From Flavobacterium plurextorum (GTDB lineage Bacteria > Bacteroidota > Bacteroidia > Flavobacteriales > Flavobacteriaceae), in the NCBI RefSeq assembly GCF_002217395.1, contig NZ_MUHD01000016.1, positions 289,519-353,518 on the forward strand: DNA of 64,000 nt. The letters are read 5' to 3'. Made by a program: the position numbers and the translations under genes. Below the pieces are notes generated by a model. The model did no database searches. It saw only the letters and a list, made by a program, of their open reading frames with translations, and was not told the DNA's origin. Numbering within the stretch: position 1 is the first letter of the stretch; every line of letters begins with the position of its first letter. Of the stretch, positions 17,246 through 24,874 are shown piece by piece.

Positions 17246-17458
17246 TTATTTTAAATCAATATCTACTTTATCAATTTTGCCAGTGAACTTAAAGGGTACT
17301 TGATAGGAAGTGGTAACTGGAGAACCAGAATCTTCACCAATTCCAAAAGTATCAATACCAAATCTGGCGGCAACAGTTTTATCAATTCGTCCTTCACCTG
17401 CCAATTTATTGTTGATGTAGAGAATGATTTCATAGTTTACAATTTTATTGACACTAAT
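17246..17458 (-). pseudogene. arylsulfatase C-terminal remnant
   Basis: An open frame of about 70 codons without a start codon, bounded upstream by a stop, translates to a segment containing YEIILYINNKLAGEGRID, KTVAARFGID, FGIGEDSGSPV and FKFTGKIDKVDIDL before the stop at 17246. This matches the last strands of large arylsulfatases (the GRxxKTxxxRF and FDIGEDTGSPV signature). The catalytic N-terminal part, including the CxPxR formylglycine site, is absent. The operator-like palindrome lies only 36 bp upstream of the remnant, which suggests an internal deletion that joined the promoter region to the gene's 3' end. Confidence 0.75.
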
Positions 17459-17494
17459 TTACAATTAGGAGTCAAACAAAATTTTAAAATGATG

Positions 17495-17514
17495 TTGCAA
17501 GTTATAATATGAAA
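17495..17514. promoter_or_regulatory. operator-like palindrome, second copy
   Basis: This site matches the one at 3469-3488 (shared TTGCA..TTATAAT.TG.AA core and flanking ATGATG and ACCA), though the palindrome is less perfect. The TTGTAAATT block (minus strand, 17456-17464) follows after exactly 30 bp, as at the other site. It lies upstream of the sulfatase remnant and the two-gene DUF1254 operon. Confidence 0.5.
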
Positions 17515-17690
17515 CCATTTTACATAAACCTTTGACGTAAGGCTAAATTACCGCTGTTCTAATATTTATGCTGCAAAAAAACGCTTACTCCAACTTTTTC
17601 ATAAAAAGTTAATGCAGCAATTATTTTTTAGAAATACCATTCTTAAGTTTAAAAAAATCATTATTTTTAGTAAACTTTCATTCTTTTATT

Positions 17691-19298
17691 ATGACTGATA
17701 AATCACAACTTCGCAGTTCTATTTTTAGACATCTAGACGGTTTGGCTGTTGCTCCAGCTGCAATAGCACTTAAGAATAATGCGGTTTTAGAATTTATCTT
17801 AAGTAAAAAGCGAGTACAATTGTCAGAGCTTGCTGCTGTTTTTAAAGCAAATGAAGGCTATCTGAATGTGAGTTTGAGAATTTTAGCTTCTCAAGGATTT
17901 CTGAATTATGCGGTTGATAATCATAAGCAGGAAATTACAATTTCTGTAAACGAAAAAACAGAAATAGCTTTTTCATTGTTTTATCTCTATCAAGATGTTG
18001 TCGATTTACTTCAGTTGTCTATCCAATTTCATCCTCGTCTATTTGAAGATGTTCCTTTTGAAAAACTCAATGTTATTTTTGAAAGGTATAAAACAAAATA
18101 CGGAATTGAATCGTCTGAGGATCCCTTGACAAACAGCATTCAGGATCAGATTTTAAAACACATTGAAGGGCATTTGATTGGTCCTACAATAGTTCGTTTG
18201 GCAATGAACGGGATGTTTCATAAATATTTTATGGAAACTTCTTTCAAACCAGAAGAGTTTCATAAATCGCCTGAAAATTTCAAAAAAATACTGGATTTCT
18301 TTGTCCTTCTTGGATGGTTTTTAGAAAAAAAAGGCAATTATCAATTTACTGAAGAAGGTTTGTTTTTTGCCAAAAGAGCCAGTGCTTATGGCGTTACGGT
18401 TTCTTATTTGCCAACGTTTGCTAAAATTGAAGAATTAATTTTTGGTAATCCTGATGTTTTACGAATGGCTGCCGATGGAGAAAATGAAATTCATGTTGAT
18501 CGCGTAATGAATGTTTGGGGAAGTGGCGGTGCTCACGATACGTATTTTAAAGTTGTTGATGAGATTATTATTAACCTGTTTAATCTGCCGATTAATGAAC
18601 AGCCAAAAGGGATTTTGGATATGGGCTGCGGCAACGGTACTTTTTTGCAACACATTTTTGAAGTAATCGAAAGACAGACTTTACGAGGAAAAATGCTGGA
18701 TGAATATCCATTGTTTTTGGTTGGAGCAGATTATAATCAAGCTGCTTTGAAAGTTACCAGAGCAAATTTGATAAAGGCCGATATTTGGGCAAAAGTAATT
18801 TGGGGAGATATTGGACGTCCTGATTTACTTTCGGATGATTTAAGGGAAAATTATAATATTGACTTAAAGGATTTGCTTAATGTGAGAACTTTTCTGGACC
18901 ATAACCGAATCTGGAAAGATCCAAAACATATTAATAAAGACAGAGTCAGCGCTTCAACCGGAGCATTTGCTTATAGAGGAAAAAGAATCAGCAACAATTT
19001 AGTAGAAGACAATCTTTTGGAACATTTACAAAAATGGTCACCGTATGTTCGCAAGTTTGGCTTACTTTTAATTGAATTACATACCATAAATCCAGAACTT
19101 GCAGCGGCCAATTTAGGAAAAACTCCTGCCACAGCTTATGATGCTACGCATGGATTTTCGGATCAATATATTGTCGAGATCGATGTTTTTAATGCTATTG
19201 CGGCAGAAGCTGGATTGTTTCCTGACCAATCTACTTTTAAGCGATTTCCAGAAGCAGATATCGCAACGGTGAGTATTAATTTATTGAAAGGAAAATAA
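17691..19298 (+). CDS. class I SAM-dependent methyltransferase with N-terminal helical domain
   Basis: This 535 aa protein has an N-terminal winged-helix-like dimerisation region (about 10-90, with LSELAAVFKANEGYLNVSLRILASQGFL), a central helical segment, and a Rossmann methyltransferase domain with motif I ILDMGCGNGTFLQ near residue 305 and an acidic loop (VGADYNQAAL) that would hold the SAM ribose. The layout resembles small-molecule O-methyltransferases, but the protein is longer than usual and the substrate cannot be inferred. It appears monocistronic; the upstream neighbour is divergent and the downstream gene is 190 bp away. No signal peptide. Confidence 0.8.
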   Translation: MTDKSQLRSSIFRHLDGLAVAPAAIALKNNAVLEFILSKKRVQLSELAAVFKANEGYLNVSLRILASQGFLNYAVDNHKQEITISVNEKTEIAFSLFYLYQDVVDLLQLSIQFHPRLFEDVPFEKLNVIFERYKTKYGIESSEDPLTNSIQDQILKHIEGHLIGPTIVRLAMNGMFHKYFMETSFKPEEFHKSPENFKKILDFFVLLGWFLEKKGNYQFTEEGLFFAKRASAYGVTVSYLPTFAKIEELIFGNPDVLRMAADGENEIHVDRVMNVWGSGGAHDTYFKVVDEIIINLFNLPINEQPKGILDMGCGNGTFLQHIFEVIERQTLRGKMLDEYPLFLVGADYNQAALKVTRANLIKADIWAKVIWGDIGRPDLLSDDLRENYNIDLKDLLNVRTFLDHNRIWKDPKHINKDRVSASTGAFAYRGKRISNNLVEDNLLEHLQKWSPYVRKFGLLLIELHTINPELAAANLGKTPATAYDATHGFSDQYIVEIDVFNAIAAEAGLFPDQSTFKRFPEADIATVSINLLKGK

Positions 19299-19488
19299 TC
19301 TATAACTTAATTCAATAAGAAATAGAACTAAGAGAAACACTGCTTTATTTTATAAAAAAACAAAATGTTACTTTTTCTTTTCTATTCTTTATATCTCTTT
19401 CTGTTTATTTAGATAAAAGCGGTTTTTTAGATTTATTCTTTTAAAAATAAAATAATATCTTTAACTTTAAAATTATTATAAATCTATT

Positions 19489-19857
19489 GTGACTAAATTT
19501 TACATCATATTGATCGCTGTTCTTGGCCTATTCTTAGTGCCAACGGTAACTTTTGCATGTAAAAAACCATCTGTAAATCATTCTTATACAAAAAATACTT
19601 CTAAAACTGAGAAGAAAAACTGTTGTGCTAAAATGAGTCATTCGAAAGATAAAAATGATGACGGCTGCAGCGGAAAATGCAAACACTCGATGTGTAGCTG
19701 TACTTTTGCTTGTAATGGAGGGATTACTATTTTTAATGAATCACAATTCAATACCAATTTTTTCCGTTTTAATTCGGAAAAAGAAAAGTTTTATAATTCA
19801 GAAACCTTTACTTCCGCTGGTTTCCAATCTCTTTGGCTTATACCTAAAATAAGCTAA
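19489..19857 (+). CDS. Cys-rich exported small protein, putative metal binding
   Basis: This 122 aa protein starts at GTG. It has an N-terminal signal or anchor helix (about 3-23), then a Cys/His/Lys-rich segment with eight Cys (ACKK, NCCAKM, GCSGKCKHSMCSCTFAC) and several His, then an aromatic C-terminal tail. The spacing of Cys and His suggests copper or other soft-metal binding; this is an inference, no named domain was recognised. It lies 306 bp upstream of a DUF3347 lipoprotein and a haem-binding-domain gene on the same strand, which fits a metal or redox handling group. Confidence 0.7.
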   Translation: MTKFYIILIAVLGLFLVPTVTFACKKPSVNHSYTKNTSKTEKKNCCAKMSHSKDKNDDGCSGKCKHSMCSCTFACNGGITIFNESQFNTNFFRFNSEKEKFYNSETFTSAGFQSLWLIPKIS

Positions 19858-20163
19858 ATTCTTTATTGACAGCCATAAGTGTGTCAATTCTAAAGCATAA
19901 CTGCTTGCTGCTATTTATTTTCAACCTAATCAATTACAAAAATATTGTATTTCTACAGTATTCTATTTTGTTCTTGTTTAAAAAAAGGCACAAAATCTAT
20001 TCTTAAAAAAGAAACACGATAATACTTTTATTAGCAGCATTGTTCTGTAAGTTGAAAAAATAAAGCAAGCCAAACCAAGAGAATAAAACTAAATCCTTAA
20101 TACTAATCTAAAGTATTGAGGTAAAGTTAAATAGTAAAAATAACAACCTAAAACTTAGAAAAA
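19858..20163. other. intergenic region before DUF3347 gene
   Basis: These 306 bp of AT-rich DNA hold no recognised gene, clear terminator or exact TAnnTTTG element. They presumably contain the promoter of the DUF3347/haem-binding pair. Confidence 0.4.
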
Positions 20164-20733
20164 ATGAAAAATCTAATTCTATCAACTATAACAGCAGCAT
20201 TTGTAATGGTTTCATGTAATCAAAAAAACAAAGAAGCTGTAACACCAGATCCAAAAGAAAATCAAAATCAATCAAATGCAAAGGAAAGTACTGATAAATC
20301 TAATTTTTCTATAAATGAGATTACAACTAATTATCTGCATCTGAAAAATGCATTGGTTAATGACGACTCAAAAAATGCCGCCAATGCAGGGAAAGAATTA
20401 CTTGCTGCATTTAATAATATCAATTCAGCAGCGATCGATGAGAAATTAAAAATCAAGTATAATGATATTGCTGATGTTGCCAAAGAACATGCTGAACATA
20501 TTGGTGATAATGACGGAAATATAGAACATCAAAGAGAGCATTTTGTGTTACTAAGTAAAGATGTAAACGATTTAATAGAGGAATTTGGTACAGATCAAAA
20601 GTTGTATCAAGATTTTTGTCCAATGACAAACGATGGTAAAGGCGCAATATGGATTAGTGAAACTAAAGAAATAAAAAATCCCTATTACGGTTCAAAAATG
20701 AGCAGCTGCGGATCGATTAAGAAAACGCTTTAA
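20164..20733 (+). CDS. DUF3347 domain lipoprotein
   Basis: This 189 aa protein has a lipoprotein signal (FVMVSC, Cys18) followed by an Asn/Gln/Lys-rich linker. A helical DUF3347 domain (about 50-140) follows (YLHLKNALVNDD, ELLAAFNNI), and the C-terminal signature FCPM, GAIWISE, IKNPYYGSKMSSCG is a conserved Cys/Met-containing motif found in proteins linked to CusB-type heavy-metal efflux. A periplasmic copper-binding role is likely for the family but not shown here. The next gene starts 2 bp after its stop. Confidence 0.85.
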   Translation: MKNLILSTITAAFVMVSCNQKNKEAVTPDPKENQNQSNAKESTDKSNFSINEITTNYLHLKNALVNDDSKNAANAGKELLAAFNNINSAAIDEKLKIKYNDIADVAKEHAEHIGDNDGNIEHQREHFVLLSKDVNDLIEEFGTDQKLYQDFCPMTNDGKGAIWISETKEIKNPYYGSKMSSCGSIKKTL

Positions 20734-20735
20734 AA

Positions 20736-21206
20736 ATGAAACCTTATATTAAAAAGATAATTTTCGTTGGTGCAATTGTTCTTGTACTTATTCAATTTTA
20801 TCAGCCTGCTCGTAATTCCGATTACGGGCAGGTTTTACCCATTCATTTTTCTAAAATCTATTCTGTTCCTCAAAATGTCGAAGCGATTTTGCAAACTTCC
20901 TGTTACGACTGCCATAGTAATAACACACGTTATCCTTGGTATTCAAACATACAGCCCATGCGTTTTTTTATGGACGGTCACATTTCTGAAGGAAAAGATG
21001 ATTTAAATTTTAGTGAATGGGGAAATTATTCGAAAAGAAAACAAGAAACTAAACTGAACCGAATGATCAAGCAAATAAAGGATGATAAAATGCCTTTAAG
21101 TTCTTATACTTTAATTCATAGAGATGCAATACTGGATTCCACGCAAAAGAAATTACTAACTACTTGGCTTGAAAGCGTAAATGACAGCATTGCAAAAAAC
21201 AATTAA
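20736..21206 (+). CDS. haem-binding domain protein (cytochrome-like)
   Basis: This 156 aa protein has one N-terminal membrane anchor (about 5-23) and a Haem_bd domain with the c-type haem motif CYDCH near residue 52, in the context LQTSCYDCHSNNTRYPWYSNIQP. The downstream DDKMPLSSYTLIHRDAIL part provides a Met and His that could act as distal ligands. It would sit in the periplasm anchored to the inner membrane and carry one haem c. Two bases separate it from the DUF3347 gene, so they are co-translated. Confidence 0.88.
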   Translation: MKPYIKKIIFVGAIVLVLIQFYQPARNSDYGQVLPIHFSKIYSVPQNVEAILQTSCYDCHSNNTRYPWYSNIQPMRFFMDGHISEGKDDLNFSEWGNYSKRKQETKLNRMIKQIKDDKMPLSSYTLIHRDAILDSTQKKLLTTWLESVNDSIAKNN

Positions 21207-21274
21207 AGTAATGGTAACAACAGAATCACTATTATCGCTCAAGTATATAAGAGCTTATTTGTTTTTTTTATAAA

Positions 21275-21308
21275 AAAAGCTCCAAAGTCAAATGACTTTG
21301 GAGCTTTT
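21275..21308. terminator. bidirectional intrinsic terminator
   Basis: Near-perfect palindrome: AAAAGCTCCAAAGTCA (21275-21290) against TGACTTTGGAGCTTTT (21293-21308), flanked by A and T runs. It lies between the haem-binding gene (+) and the 148 aa secreted protein gene (-). The core matches the hairpin at 13142-13175 in inverted orientation. Confidence 0.85.
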
Positions 21309-21331
21309 AAATTTTATTTAATGAATTACAT

Positions 21332-21778
21332 TTAGTTCAAATCATTGAACTCATGTAATGATTTTAATGTGCCTTCATAAAACAAGATTGCCGCGATAAG
21401 ATTTCCTTTATCTGAGTATGGCATCATTTTTCTTTGAAACTCTACTGTAGTGTCTAAGAAGTTTGTAGTTCCTACTGCTTGACCATCAAGTATTTTTTTA
21501 TGATCTCCATCGTCTGGAATACCTAAATCTGCCATTGTAACACCTGGTTTAGTAACCAAAGCAATATAAGGAAGCGTTTTTACTAAAACTTTAATACGCT
21601 CAATGTACAATTCTAAAAGTTCTCCTTTTTGCATACCGCTCAATTCTTTTTGATCGTGGTATTTACGGATGATAGCTGTTGTACTGATAATACTTCTTGG
21701 AGCGTTTTTTGCCTGAGCTGATACAGCGCCGGTTGTCAAGAAGAAAAGGAAACTTAGTAAAATAATCTTACTCTTCAT
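21332..21778 (-). CDS. secreted hypothetical protein (148 aa)
   Basis: The signal peptide has a predicted cleavage near GAVSAQ. The mature part of about 125 residues is mainly helical (MQKGELLELYIERIKVLVKTLPYIA, then NFLDTTVEFQRKMMPYSDKGNLIAAILFYEGTLKSLHE in two further helices). No Cys in the mature part and no known domain was recognised. It has one of the clearest promoters in the window and its own downstream terminator, so it is a monocistronic exported protein of unknown role. Confidence 0.75.
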   Translation of the reverse strand: MKSKIILLSFLFFLTTGAVSAQAKNAPRSIISTTAIIRKYHDQKELSGMQKGELLELYIERIKVLVKTLPYIALVTKPGVTMADLGIPDDGDHKKILDGQAVGTTNFLDTTVEFQRKMMPYSDKGNLIAAILFYEGTLKSLHEFNDLN

Positions 21779-21812
21779 TTTAATAATAGGATTTGGGTGT
21801 TGTTCTTAAAAA

Positions 21813-21842
21813 CAAAAATATATAAATTAACTTAAATTACAA
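21813..21842 (-). promoter_or_regulatory. sigma-A-type promoter of the 148 aa secreted protein
   Basis: On the minus strand, TTG (21840-21842), a 19 bp spacer and TATTTTTG (21813-21820) match the Bacteroidota consensus TTG-N17-23-TAnnTTTG. The ATG lies 34 bp downstream. Confidence 0.6.
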
Positions 21843-21881
21843 CTTATTAATTTCTTTTTTATGTTTAGAATTTCATTACTT

Positions 21882-22520
21882 CTACGTTTTGATTATTCTA
21901 AAACGTCCTGGATACTTTATCCAAATGCTTTTTCTAGTGCCATAATAGTCCATAAATTCTTCACAAACAAAAACGGCATGCGCTTTTGACCATGCAACAA
22001 CTCCACAAAATTCGCTTCCAGATTGTCGCTTTAATTTTTGTATTTGTTTGCCAACCGTAAATCCTAAATACTTATAAATGGTTGGAGTGTAAATGGTACC
22101 GTCTTCTAAATCCTCTAATGCCTTATCAAATACAGCATCTTTGTCGATGATTTGTTTGTATTTTGCCATTACAGCGTATGTAAGTATAGCATAATCTGTG
22201 ATTTTTTCACTTTCGCAATTGTCTTTTATATAGACAAAACCAGCAGAAATTTTGGCTTTGTTAATTTCGTCACTATTCAAATTAAATGATGCATTATTCT
22301 TTAAAGTGATTTTGTACAAACTGTCGTTTATCTTTTCGCTAACAAAAAGATTATCTAATCCATAAACATTTAAAGAAGCTTTGATAAATGCAATTGAAGA
22401 ACAATTGGTACGTTCACCTTGTTTAAAACTTTCGAATATTTTATCTGAACTCAATTGAGAGTAAGCATTTGAGCCTACTAATATTAAAAATAAATATATT
22501 GAAGTAACCGATTTTATCAT
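21882..22520 (-). CDS. secreted protein with papain-like Cys/His pattern (212 aa)
   Basis: The start is set at 22520 rather than the upstream in-frame ATG at 22619. The protein from 22520 begins MIKSVTSIYLFLILVGSNAYSQ, a good signal peptide, and a -7 element lies inside the would-be extension. The mature protein has a Cys at a helix start (GERTNCSSIAFIKASL) and a late His in a strand (SKAHAVFVCEEF), followed by YPGRFR. This arrangement recalls papain- or C39-like cysteine peptidases, but no family was recognised with certainty and enzyme activity is only a possibility. Confidence 0.65.
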   Translation of the reverse strand: MIKSVTSIYLFLILVGSNAYSQLSSDKIFESFKQGERTNCSSIAFIKASLNVYGLDNLFVSEKINDSLYKITLKNNASFNLNSDEINKAKISAGFVYIKDNCESEKITDYAILTYAVMAKYKQIIDKDAVFDKALEDLEDGTIYTPTIYKYLGFTVGKQIQKLKRQSGSEFCGVVAWSKAHAVFVCEEFMDYYGTRKSIWIKYPGRFRIIKT

Positions 22521-22574
22521 TTTTAGATTTTGTAATTGTTTTCCAATTGATTTCTTAGGAAGAATCAGATTATA

Positions 22575-22582
22575 CAAATCTA
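22575..22582 (-). promoter_or_regulatory. -7 element for the 212 aa secreted protein
   Basis: TAGATTTG on the minus strand fits TAnnTTTG and lies 54 bp upstream of the ATG at 22520. No -33 TTG is seen at the expected spacing. It supports the shorter start. Confidence 0.35.
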
Positions 22583-22676
22583 TAAAAATCAACTCGTAAT
22601 TGTTTTCTTTACATCTCAACTTTTTTCTAAAATTAGAATATAAATTAAACGCTTAAGATTTTATGTTTTAATAGTT

Positions 22677-23579
22677 TTATGGATATGTCTTAAAGCTGAA
22701 GTATTTACTAAGCAGTTTTTGCATTATTAAAACAATACAGGTTGCTGCAACAAAAGGAAAAGTAAGTGGTATAAACTGATAGTTATTCATAGTAAAACCT
22801 ATAAAAACAGATAAAACAACTGCAATAAAAGTCCAAACAATGTTTATCACCCGATTTCCTGCAAAAACAATAGCGCACAAAACGGCATTGTAACTGAATA
22901 ATCCCATCATAATTTCTTGCGTTGAAGCATTGTAGAATGCTGCTATAAAACCTGCGGCAAGACCTCCAAATAATCCGTAAACGGCACGAATTGGGGAACT
23001 TACAAAAACTCCAATAAAAAACACCACTCCTGCAAAAAGACTTTCCTGAAATATCACCTGTCCAAATCCCCGCAGTGCTAATACTGCATGAAGTTTACTG
23101 TCTATAACGCTATTTAAAGATACTGTTCTGGGTGCTAAAAAAACGTTTTCAAGCATATAGATAAAAAACCAGCAGACCAAAATAAATGGTAATGTATAAA
23201 CAGGAATACGTTTACGATTAAACCAATGCTGTATAACAACTGCCAGTATACTCCCAATTACAACCGCCAGCCATAATACTAAAACTGGTTTGAAATAAAA
23301 AGCTAATCCAGCCCCGACTAGAGCTGCGTTAAAACCATAAATTCCTTGGGCAATTTCTATTTTATCATATTTTAAAACTCCTGCTGTGATTGTGCCGCAG
23401 CAAGAAGCAAGTAAAACAGCAATTCCCATTTCTAATGAACCATAAAATATCCCTATCAAAAAAAGTAATCCAGTATATACAGATTCTTGAAGCATAATCT
23501 GCCCAATACCTTTAAGTATAACAGAAGGAAATTGGTTCTCAATTATTCTAGTCTGTTTCGAAAATAGTTTTATATGCAT
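22677..23579 (-). CDS. urea transporter family protein
   Basis: This 300 aa integral membrane protein has about ten helices in two homologous halves. The repeat signatures are GIGQIMLQESVYTGLLFLIG (about 25-44) and GFGQVIFQESLFAGVVFFIG (about 170-190), each followed by a long helix and a GxxxFNAALVG/GLFSYNAVLCA pore segment. This is the urea/amide channel fold of the UT family, which passes urea down its gradient across the inner membrane. No urease or urea carboxylase gene lies in the window, so its metabolic partner is elsewhere or it serves another small amide. Confidence 0.85.
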   Translation of the reverse strand: MHIKLFSKQTRIIENQFPSVILKGIGQIMLQESVYTGLLFLIGIFYGSLEMGIAVLLASCCGTITAGVLKYDKIEIAQGIYGFNAALVGAGLAFYFKPVLVLWLAVVIGSILAVVIQHWFNRKRIPVYTLPFILVCWFFIYMLENVFLAPRTVSLNSVIDSKLHAVLALRGFGQVIFQESLFAGVVFFIGVFVSSPIRAVYGLFGGLAAGFIAAFYNASTQEIMMGLFSYNAVLCAIVFAGNRVINIVWTFIAVVLSVFIGFTMNNYQFIPLTFPFVAATCIVLIMQKLLSKYFSFKTYP

Positions 23580-24166
23580 AATATAAATTGTACGATTATT
23601 TTTATCAATATTTACTAAGTCTAAAGTTAGTAAAAATTCTAGTATTTTTCTGATAGCCGATGCTATTATTGTAAGTATAAAAATGTAGTAAACTTAGAAA
23701 ATAAACCGCAGCTAAATCGATACAATTAAATATCACACTTTAATTCAATTTGTTCTAAAAAGACGTATAAATACGCTCTATTACTAGTTTATTTATTACT
23801 AAACTTGCATATAATTTAGTCTGAAATTAAAACACTGGAATTCTTAATGCATTAATAACTTTACTTAGGTTGTTATTTCATTTGATTTTTATAATTTTAT
23901 AAGAATCATCTTGTTATACAAATCGATTGTAAAAAGCTATTATATAATCATTTACACAAACCAGTAGTGATAATGAATTTGATCGTAAATAGATACAAAC
24001 CATTTTCTAGAAGTCATACAATTAACATAAACACATTTAATAGAAAATATAGCTCAAGAGTACTTTTCTATCATTTTTTGTTTATCAATTAGTCTATGAT
24101 TGCACATTTTTAAATAAATAAACCAAACTATATTTCCAAAAACAATTTTAATTAAATCAATCACTT
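23580..24166. other. 587 bp intergenic region
   Basis: This AT-rich region lies between divergent genes (urea transporter minus, tail-collar protein plus). I see no gene, tRNA or strong hairpin. A weak near-consensus TATGATTG occurs at 24095-24102, but no convincing full promoter. Confidence 0.4.
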
Positions 24167-24754
24167 ATGAAAAAAAACTACTTTATTTTATTATTTGTAT
24201 TTACTGCGTTTTTTAGCACAAATAAAGCTTCTGCACAAGCAGATCCACTAATCGGTCAAATTTCGATGTTTGCGGGTACTTTTGCCCCTCGTGGCTGGTT
24301 GTTTTGTAATGGCCAACTTCTTCCAATTCCGCAATATAGCACTTTGTTTTCGATTATAGGAACTACTTATGGCGGCGATGGAATAAACAATTTTGCATTA
24401 CCCGATTTAAGAGGCAGAGTTCCTGTTGGTCAAGGTCAAGGACCTGGCTTAAGCCCGAGAAATTTAGGTGAAACTTCTGGTAATGAAAATGTTACTTTAA
24501 CGATTAGTAATATGCCTGCACATAATCATCAATTGAATGCAAGTACTGCAGTGGGAACTTCTAATGTACCAACAGGAAATGTGCTTGCAAACACTTCTGT
24601 ACTTGATAAAGAGTATAATGGCTCGCCCAACACTGCTATGAATAATGCATCAATTGGCATTTCAGGTTCAAACGCACCAGTTACTATTATGCAGCCCTTT
24701 CAAACTATTAATTTTATTATTGCCATTGAAGGTATTTATCCTCCGCGTCCTTAA
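24167..24754 (+). CDS. tail-collar (microcystin-dependent-protein-like) exported protein
   Basis: This 195 aa protein has a signal peptide (cleavage near NKASAQ), then a Tail_Collar domain starting GQISMFAGTFAPRGWLFCNG and containing LFSIIGTTYGGDGINNFALPDLRGRVPVGQG, then a His-containing segment MPAHNHQL. Such proteins share the phage short-tail-fibre collar fold and occur in non-phage bacterial loci as exported proteins. No other phage genes are near. It is 120 bp upstream of a T9SS adhesin on the same strand, which suggests a surface or extracellular role. Confidence 0.88.
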   Translation: MKKNYFILLFVFTAFFSTNKASAQADPLIGQISMFAGTFAPRGWLFCNGQLLPIPQYSTLFSIIGTTYGGDGINNFALPDLRGRVPVGQGQGPGLSPRNLGETSGNENVTLTISNMPAHNHQLNASTAVGTSNVPTGNVLANTSVLDKEYNGSPNTAMNNASIGISGSNAPVTIMQPFQTINFIIAIEGIYPPRP

Positions 24755-24780
24755 ACGCCTTATTTGTTTAAAAATGTTTG

Positions 24781-24818
24781 TTTTAACTGCTGTTTGTGCA
24801 AACAAACAATAGTTAAAA
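24781..24818 (+). other. stem-loop between tail-collar and SprB-repeat genes
   Basis: The outer stem TTTTAACT/AGTTAAAA (24781-24788, 24811-24818) continues, after a wobble and a mismatch, into a TGTTTG/CAAACA inner stem. No clean T tract follows, so it may be a weak terminator, attenuator or mRNA-processing hairpin. Confidence 0.4.
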
Positions 24819-24874
24819 TTGTATTGATACGGCCTATAAAAGGCTGGCGATAACTAATATAAAATTTTATACAA

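Noticed and set aside
22521..22619. 33-residue N-terminal extension of the 212 aa secreted protein
   Set aside because: It would bury a good signal peptide and contains a TAnnTTTG promoter element.
24167..24754. Prophage remnant suggested by the tail-collar domain
   Set aside because: The protein has a signal peptide and no other phage gene, integrase or attachment site is nearby.
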